DNA of 64,000 nt from Hetaerina americana (lineage: Eukaryota > Arthropoda > Insecta > Odonata > Calopterygidae), in NCBI GenBank assembly GCA_022747635.1, contig JAKTNV010000001.1, positions 44,866,946 through 44,930,945 on the forward strand. The letters run 5' to 3'. Of this stretch, positions 57,885 through 64,000 are shown piece by piece. Each line of letters opens with the position of its first letter. The stretch's first letter is position 1. Position numbers and translations under genes: made by a program. The notes below the pieces were generated by a model. The model was given only the letters and a program-made list of their open reading frames with translations, was not told where the DNA came from and made no database searches.

Positions 57885-58917
57885 ACGGCTAAAATCGGGT
57901 GTTCCAACAAGGAAGTGTTATCGGCTCACTATTGTTCCTTTTATAAAGGTAATTTGAAATTAGTTCAAGAAATGGGAACTTGTATCAAATTTAAATAAAT
58001 ATGTTTGGTTAAATTTTTGGAAGAAAAGTATTACAACAGAAAACACTATACAGGGATCCTGAATAAAAAACATGAAATCGGTCAAATACTTGGGCGTAAC
58101 AAAAACCTAAGGATATATCCTGGGGAAAACATATTCGTAAAATTTGCGGAATAGCTAATAAAAAGTTAGGATTCATAAAAAATGCTGGGAGTTGTAATCA
58201 AAGGATCAAGGAGCTTCGTTATTTCATGCTAGTTACCCCATCTTGAGTATGCTGCAAGAGTATGGGCTCCTCGTGGAGTAGGCCTAATTTTGGAACTAGA
58301 TCGAGTGCAACGTAGAGCAGCTAGGTTTGTAAATATTTATTATGAACAAGGTAACAGTGTCACAACATTTTGGAAGAATTAGGATGGGATCCGCAAGTTG
58401 ACCCTGTGCCCATATACAGGTTAAATTTACTGCGTACATTTGAGGATGTTAAAGGCATATTAGCACGCAGCTACTTACTGTAGTATATCAGATCACCGTT
58501 CAATCAGGGAGATTTGTTATAGAACGGATAAATTTAAAATGTCATTTTTTCATCGTACCATTAGAGATATAATTAGATACGACAGCAATCGCGTAGGACA
58601 TAATTAGAATTGGTAGTGTATATTTTTGTCAATATCCTGCATGCTTCTTCCTGTATGTTACTCTTTTTATTTGATAGACCCATCTTTTTAACAGTTCTAC
58701 AGCACGATTTGAATACTGTTATTGATTATTGTGGTATGTGAGTGCTTTTTCTCGTGTGATTAAGGTTTGTCAAGTGCATGAACAAACTAATATTTGTGTA
58801 GAGGTAACATGATTTGGTTTTGCATGCAGTTTTACTATCTTTTATGGGTGGTGACCTAACTCCTCCCGCCAAACGCCCTTGCGGTGGCTTGCGGGGTATT
58901 GTGTTGATGTGGAAGGC
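57885..58917 (+). mobile_element. Non-LTR retrotransposon, 5' truncated and internally deleted (copy 2 of the family)
   Basis: It begins in the reverse transcriptase at SGVPTRKCYRLTIVPF-like text, a degraded SGVPQGSVxGxLLF motif B. It then skips to the thumb region: QILGRNKNLRIYPGENIFVK with KIRGIANKKLGFIKN nearby, then LPHLEYAARVWAPRGVGLIL then ELDRVQRRAARFVNIYYEQG, and near 58500-58570 IREICYRTDKFKMSFFHRTI. Motif C (xADD) is absent, so part of the palm domain is deleted. It ends with the family tail at 58861-58910. It is clearly the same family as 44300-44880. Confidence 0.85.
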
Positions 58918-58925
58918 TTAATACT

Positions 58926-59230
58926 GAAATAGATCAAAGCGAAGTTGGATGAAGTTCGTGGAACACCTGCTCATGTGTTTGCAACTCATTACAATAGGGT
59001 GAATAAATTTAAACCTTGCCGTATATCCATAAATAATAAACATAGTTCGGGACGACCAGCGGGAAGACTTTCTACGACGAGTCAAAGTTCGCGAAATAGT
59101 TGAGGTTTCGGGAATATCACAAGGAACAGGGTTTTCAATATCAAAAAACTACATTGCATCTTAGCCTGCCGTATCTTTACTAATTGAGAAAAATATTAGA
59201 AACACAGTGACGAGTGGACAATATTTCAAC
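58926..59230 (+). mobile_element. Mariner N-terminal fragment, same lineage as the 32-kb element
   Basis: The text IKAKLDEVRGTPAHVFATHY, NRVNKF and SSGRPAG, then RRVKVREIVEVSGISQGTGF, matches the DNA-binding half of the element at 32130-33060. It starts within about 20 bases of the LINE tail and has no visible catalytic region or termini. Confidence 0.7.
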
Positions 59231-59599
59231 CTACATGAAAAATGACATCAATTTATGAATCAATTCAGAATTTGCCTAATTGTGTAATGGTATCTGTTAA
59301 GTAATCAAGTCTATAAAAAAGTAAATTGAAATTACGAAATACTAACATTAATGCTTATATATTTGAAGTCTTTAACTTAATGGTCATCCATATTACTCAA
59401 GATGGAATTGGCGAAAAAGTTAGGAACATACAAATTACAATCCCCCTAAACTCTCTAAATGACTGGTGTCAATGCCATTGGCCACGCACCCTTGGGCTGG
59501 GCGGTTGGTTTCGATTAAATAAATGCGTTTTTTGATTTGATTCACTTGTGATTTGTCAATGTCGTATGTATAGAATGGTACCTGATCGTTGATGACTGC
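59231..59599. other. AT-rich spacer
   Basis: A minus-strand frame of 107 codons (59435-59758) is unrecognised and overlaps the LINE tail on the other strand. Confidence 0.4.
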
Positions 59600-59866
59600 G
59601 TTGTATGATAACCCTCCAGTTTTAATGGGATTCCTTATTCTTGTTCTCAGTGTAGTCAGTGGAGTGGTGACTAACATAATAACTGTTGTGTTTTGTGTAA
59701 CGGATTTTGCATGAATGTTATCCGGTAACCCCCTTCCACCTGCTTTAAATTTGATCACGGGGTGCCATGTGTTTATAAAAATATTGGACTAGATGTAGAA
59801 TGATTGGTGACCAAACACCCTCAGCCACACGCCCTTGCAATGACTCGCGGGGTGGTGTATAGATAT
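59600..59866 (+). mobile_element. Non-LTR 3' tail (copy 3 of the family)
   Basis: 59815-59866 repeats the family tail (ccacacgcccttgcaatgac then tcgcggggt). No coding remnant is readable upstream, so the left limit is a guess. It is the most diverged of the three tails. Confidence 0.5.
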
Positions 59867-62800
59867 CTTGAAAATACGATTAAAACTTAATCTAGTCTAT
59901 TTAAATCAGCACTAATATTCGTTTTCGAAACATTTAAAATATTTTCACCGAGAGAAATCACTGACTGCCAGAAAAATATTTATATACAATACAAAATGGC
60001 GTGAGATTAAAAATTAGATACTTTTTACTCCGAACAAGTCTTCTGGCTATCCTTGAATCTTAGAATTTTTCCTAAGAAACCTGATGTACGAGTTTTGAAG
60101 TAATCTCAAAGTCATTAAGGGTTACAGCATTGGGGGTAAGCATTCAAACTGAAATAAGTGATGAAACCGTCTAGTGGAAAATAATGATAAAATCTGAATA
60201 CTGTGCTACTTAAATTTATGCTCCATTTATGACCTAGGTAACCATATACGTGTGACGAGAATATCTGTAATCCCGGCGCGATTTGACAAATTGTCACTTA
60301 AGGTTATGTAGCAGGAAGTTCTACCGTGTTTCCGTAAAAACCTATAAGCGGGATATTCGAAATGGTGATATGAAAAGCGGACAGTTTAACCTGTGACCCT
60401 ACTCGGCGGAAAAATGGAAGAAATTCCGGAAACCCAAACGGGCCCCTTGATTTAATTGCGTAAAAATTAATGAAACCCACGCGTGGTTGGGTACCATTTC
60501 CTTGTGCGTCCGTCGGGCAGCGTTGAAAAAAAAGCGAAATTGAAATTGCTCACATGCATGTATTAATGTGAGCTTTTTCGGAAACGGATAATATTTAACC
60601 CATCCATCAGAGCTCTTAAAATTTACTTTTTTGAGGAAAATTCAGTAAAAATTTATGAAGCAATTACTGTAGACATCCAGGTATTTCGAGGAAGAATACT
60701 CTTTTAAGTGTCTTAAGCCTTATTTCTAATTCTAATTTATTAATTCTGGTAAATATGTTAAGCTTTCCACATTAGTATTACGCATAAAAAGGGGTACCAC
60801 TAAGAATGTTTAGTTTATATTCTATTTACGGAATAGAGGTAGGGTACACATCAGTCAATGATATCTGTTAATTATGACAACAGTTGAAAATTTACTACGT
60901 TAAGACCTAGCATACTGAAAACTATTATTATTTTGTAGATACTTCCGCAAGTTTTTCAAAACTTCACACTCGAGAAACGACCGCTATAACCATTAGAGAT
61001 ATTAATAAATTTTTGAATGCGAATTATCAGTGAAAATAATGTGAGCATGGTGATGCTTTTATCATTTCCGAATATTTATTAATTGTTTTGCTCTGCAAAT
61101 TCTTGATGGTAAATCACCTAGTACTTGCCAGTCAACGCTAGAGTAGGCGGATTGTTGAAATGTCCTCTTCCAAAAATTAAAATGGGTTAAACACAAAATT
61201 GGTTGCGTGACTTTAAACAAATTTGAGTTAAATAAGAAATGCAGTTAGGCTTGATTTCATTCCCACTTATTACATTCTTCCAGGGTTTTTCTGTCTGCTT
61301 TTCTTCGGCAAAAAATGGAGGATTTCATCTTGTCACCCGATAAAAGCTTAAAGACGTAACCAACGAGCACAAATGAATGGGAATAAATCTCTGCTCATTG
61401 TATCCTTTTTGTCTATTTAATTATTATAAACATAAATTTTGTTGACGGACGTCGAAGTTCAGACCGTTGGGGTATACTTGGAGAACTTTGGGAACCTTCT
61501 TGGAAAATTCTTTTTACACCTTGATTCATATTTGTCTTCTATCAGTGACTTTTCATTCTCGTTTTACTTTATGCTAATAAGAATTCAGTTTAATAGCTAC
61601 CTCTGTGTCTATTTTGATTAGTTGAGTAATTTATTTTGCTTGCCAACACACGACCAACTTGGGCAATATCTACTCATGTTGGAATGGGTCATCATTTACT
61701 GACCACCGTTTACCACTTGCTTACCAAATCTTTTATCTCTCAAAAACTGATGACTGGCCTTGAAATTAAAAAAGAAATTTCTACCTAAGAAACTACTTTC
61801 ATTACTGTGCCTAAGTTTTGGGGGGAAGATGTTGGTAAAACTTGATTAGGAAATATCTTCGACCGATTAATGGTCTGACATTGTAATGCAACAAATCAGG
61901 GAATGGTTAAATATTTTAATATCAAAATAATATATTTATAGGAATTCATTATTACACTTTTTCTTGCATAAGAAAGACTATAACCTTTCAGAAGACATTT
62001 ACATTTTGTCAAATGAATCTTCTTGGTATAAAGTCTTAAAAAAGGAAAATCAGCGGAATTCTAAAAGTACCTGTATACGTAACTTCTAATGTTGAGCGGA
62101 CTGCTTTTTTCGCTAAATTTGCGAAAGGATTGAACCGCACTTTATATTTATTTTAATTTTTATCGTCAAGTCATAGAAAAGTGCTTGTGCGGAGCTATTG
62201 TTGGCTCTCAGAATGTTAAATGTTCGCGAAATCCTTGAGACTTAACAGGCATTCTTTCAAATCGCAGTCTTCAAGTAATCATAAATTTTATATTAGTGTG
62301 TTGCCTATGAATTTTTATTGGCTTATATTTTTTGCCAGTAAAACCTAATCACAGATTGCACTTCACAACTCGCGGGATTTGCTAACAGCGAACATTTAAA
62401 CAGTTCGCAGTGAGCAAATTAGAAGAAATACCATCCGCGCAATACAACAGCTGGGTACGTCTTGAGTGTAGGGGCGTTTAGACACCGCTATGGTGTCTCC
62501 AGCCCTATCCAGCGCCACGCTAGGCCGAAACGTAAGTTACATTCTGGACCGATTTCATAGAAGGATATATGAATATTTATTTTAGTTTTTACATTCTTTG
62601 ACGTTGTTGTTGTTTTGAGGTGATATCATTATTACACAACATTTTGATCGAAGCCATATATACACGAAGAAGGAGTGACATTGATTTTTATCAGGGGATT
62701 TCGATGATTTAGATAGTTTTCTCCTTTAGTGAGAAGTCACAAGTTGGTCTTTGATGAACTTTTTGAAAGCAGAGGAAAACGAAGAGAAATTGGTTTCGGC

Positions 62801-64000
62801 TGATCAGTTTTAGCAGAAAAAGCTGGAATAGGGTTTAATATATGCAGCATCCCTTCTGGTGCTATTGCGCTTAAATTCAGGGAATCCGAGTGGAAATGGG
62901 GTTAACAGTAAAAAGTTGCCTCCGATTGGTTTCAAATGATGGCACTCGGCAGGAAAATCTTGTATATTAGCCGCTTTACCAATTCCATCCTATTGTTTCT
63001 TGTTAGGTTATGATTAAGTGGATTACCAGGGGGCTTATTCAGGTATATCACTTTTCGCCTATGTGATAGTCAATCATAGCTATCGACCCGAAGTTTGGTT
63101 TAATAGCTGAGGGTTAAGCTCACCCCCTACTAAGCTTCACGGCGTGTGAAATTCCATCGTTCTCCATTAGAGTGGCCGGTTGCCATCCATGGTTGCCATC
63201 CATACTGCGATTTTCTGTGAATCATCGAACCAAGTAAATCATAATTGCTTTACTCAACTTGTGTATAAAAATGCTTAATGCAACAATTTCAACTTGTAAA
63301 AATCATTCATCTCATTCCCATTCAATACGAATGATGGCTACACTTGAAAATTGTTGCATTTTTAATGCTCGTCAGCGGATGACTCCGTTAAACTCACTCT
63401 CGCGGCACCTCCCTCAGTTCTTTGAATACAGAAAATTAACCAAACCTTAGGTACACTTGAGCAATTCTAAATAAAAAAAAATTCCTATAGCTATTTTAAT
63501 AATTTTTATTTATTGTCAATGCTAAGATATGTAGCCTTACTGTTCTGAAATAGGTAGCACCGAGAATATCAGTACGGATAGTCCCATTAGTATTTGTTTG
63601 TTTTCTATTCCAGTGGCTGTGGGTTGCTCTGGATGTAAAGAAAGTTGAGAAAAGTATCCTAACATAGATAATATGTTAGTGAATTATCGAAGAAAGAAAG
63701 GCGATTTTGGGAAATAACTGGGTATTGAGATTCTCCATGAGTATCAGGTCAAATATTTTGGGGTAGTTTTTCGATGATGTCCCTAGAAATACTTTTGGAT
63801 GTCGCTAAGTTCATAATGTGTCACGATAAAAGATAGACGAATTTATTTTCTACCTTTTCATGAAAAACTTGTCAAAAATTGTCAAAGCTTTCCGTTACTT
63901 TGTCCAATGCTCCGCCCACCATTTGTTATATTTTCCATAAGCAGCTGTTCCTATAATACTATTTTCGTCCATTATCTTTTTATGCATGCAATCTAGTAAA
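59867..64000. other. AT-rich DNA without recognisable gene
   Basis: Only short unsupported frames. A 7-bp hairpin agacacc/ggtgtct lies near 62495. No transposon ends, tRNA-like cloverleaf or coding exon was recognised. Confidence 0.5.

Noticed and set aside
1..64000. CRISPR arrays, operons, bacterial promoters or terminators
   Set aside because: The sequence is eukaryotic in character. The only regular repeats are retroelement-internal units and TA tracts, with no spacer-repeat pattern.
1..64000. tRNA or rRNA genes
   Set aside because: Scanning by eye for the T-loop motif gttcga/gttcaa with a matching acceptor stem gave no convincing cloverleaf. A tRNAscan run would be decisive.

Overview
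This window looks like a piece of a large, AT-rich arthropod genome, most likely an insect. The evidence is eukaryotic: splice-like signals, decayed mariner transposons of several lineages, non-LTR retrotransposon 3' ends, a Penelope-like element and long (TA)n tracts. There are no operons and no dense prokaryotic-type reading frames. I cannot name the species. Most long open frames here lie in purine- or pyrimidine-rich low-complexity DNA and are not convincing genes.

The only good host-gene candidate is at the left end, on the + strand. A GC- and CpG-rich promoter-like region (about 2150-2680) holds an arthropod-type initiator at 2566-2571. An inferred non-coding exon ends at a GTAAGA donor (2680). 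A strong pyrimidine-tract acceptor (3324) opens a second exon with a short uORF, then an ATG at 3543 that encodes a signal-peptide-like N-terminus and runs into a donor at 3685 or 3689. No confident downstream exon was found. The rest of the window therefore behaves as one very long first intron or as gene-poor DNA. A weak micro-exon candidate lies at 26185-26270, and an unrecognised 75-residue frame with splice-like flanks lies on the - strand at 1044-1271.

From 18 kb on the window is dominated by transposable elements. Mariner-type elements lie at 18381-19681 (-), 26443-27328 (-), 32130-33060 (+), 41272-42027 (+), 46594-47350 (-), 56855-57747 (-) and 58926-59230 (+). The pair at 41.3 and 46.6 kb are near-identical, oppositely oriented deletion derivatives. 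They keep perfect terminal repeats and the DNA-binding half of transposase but have lost the catalytic domain; one keeps an intact 132-residue frame and the other has a Trp51-to-stop change. A Penelope-like element (20268-22439) ends in a GIY-YIG endonuclease domain. It carries alternating 160/142-bp repeats and is capped by a 423-bp inverted copy of its own 3' end. Non-LTR remnants lie at 39974-40640 (-), 44300-44880 (+), 57885-58917 (+) and 59600-59866 (+), and two further LINE-like tails end near 28.4 and 55.5 kb.

Between these lie AT-rich DNA, (TA)n arrays, several near-perfect hairpins (13.8, 17.4, 31.4 and 42.7 kb) and many strongly strand-asymmetric polypurine/polypyrimidine domains of 150-1000 bp.
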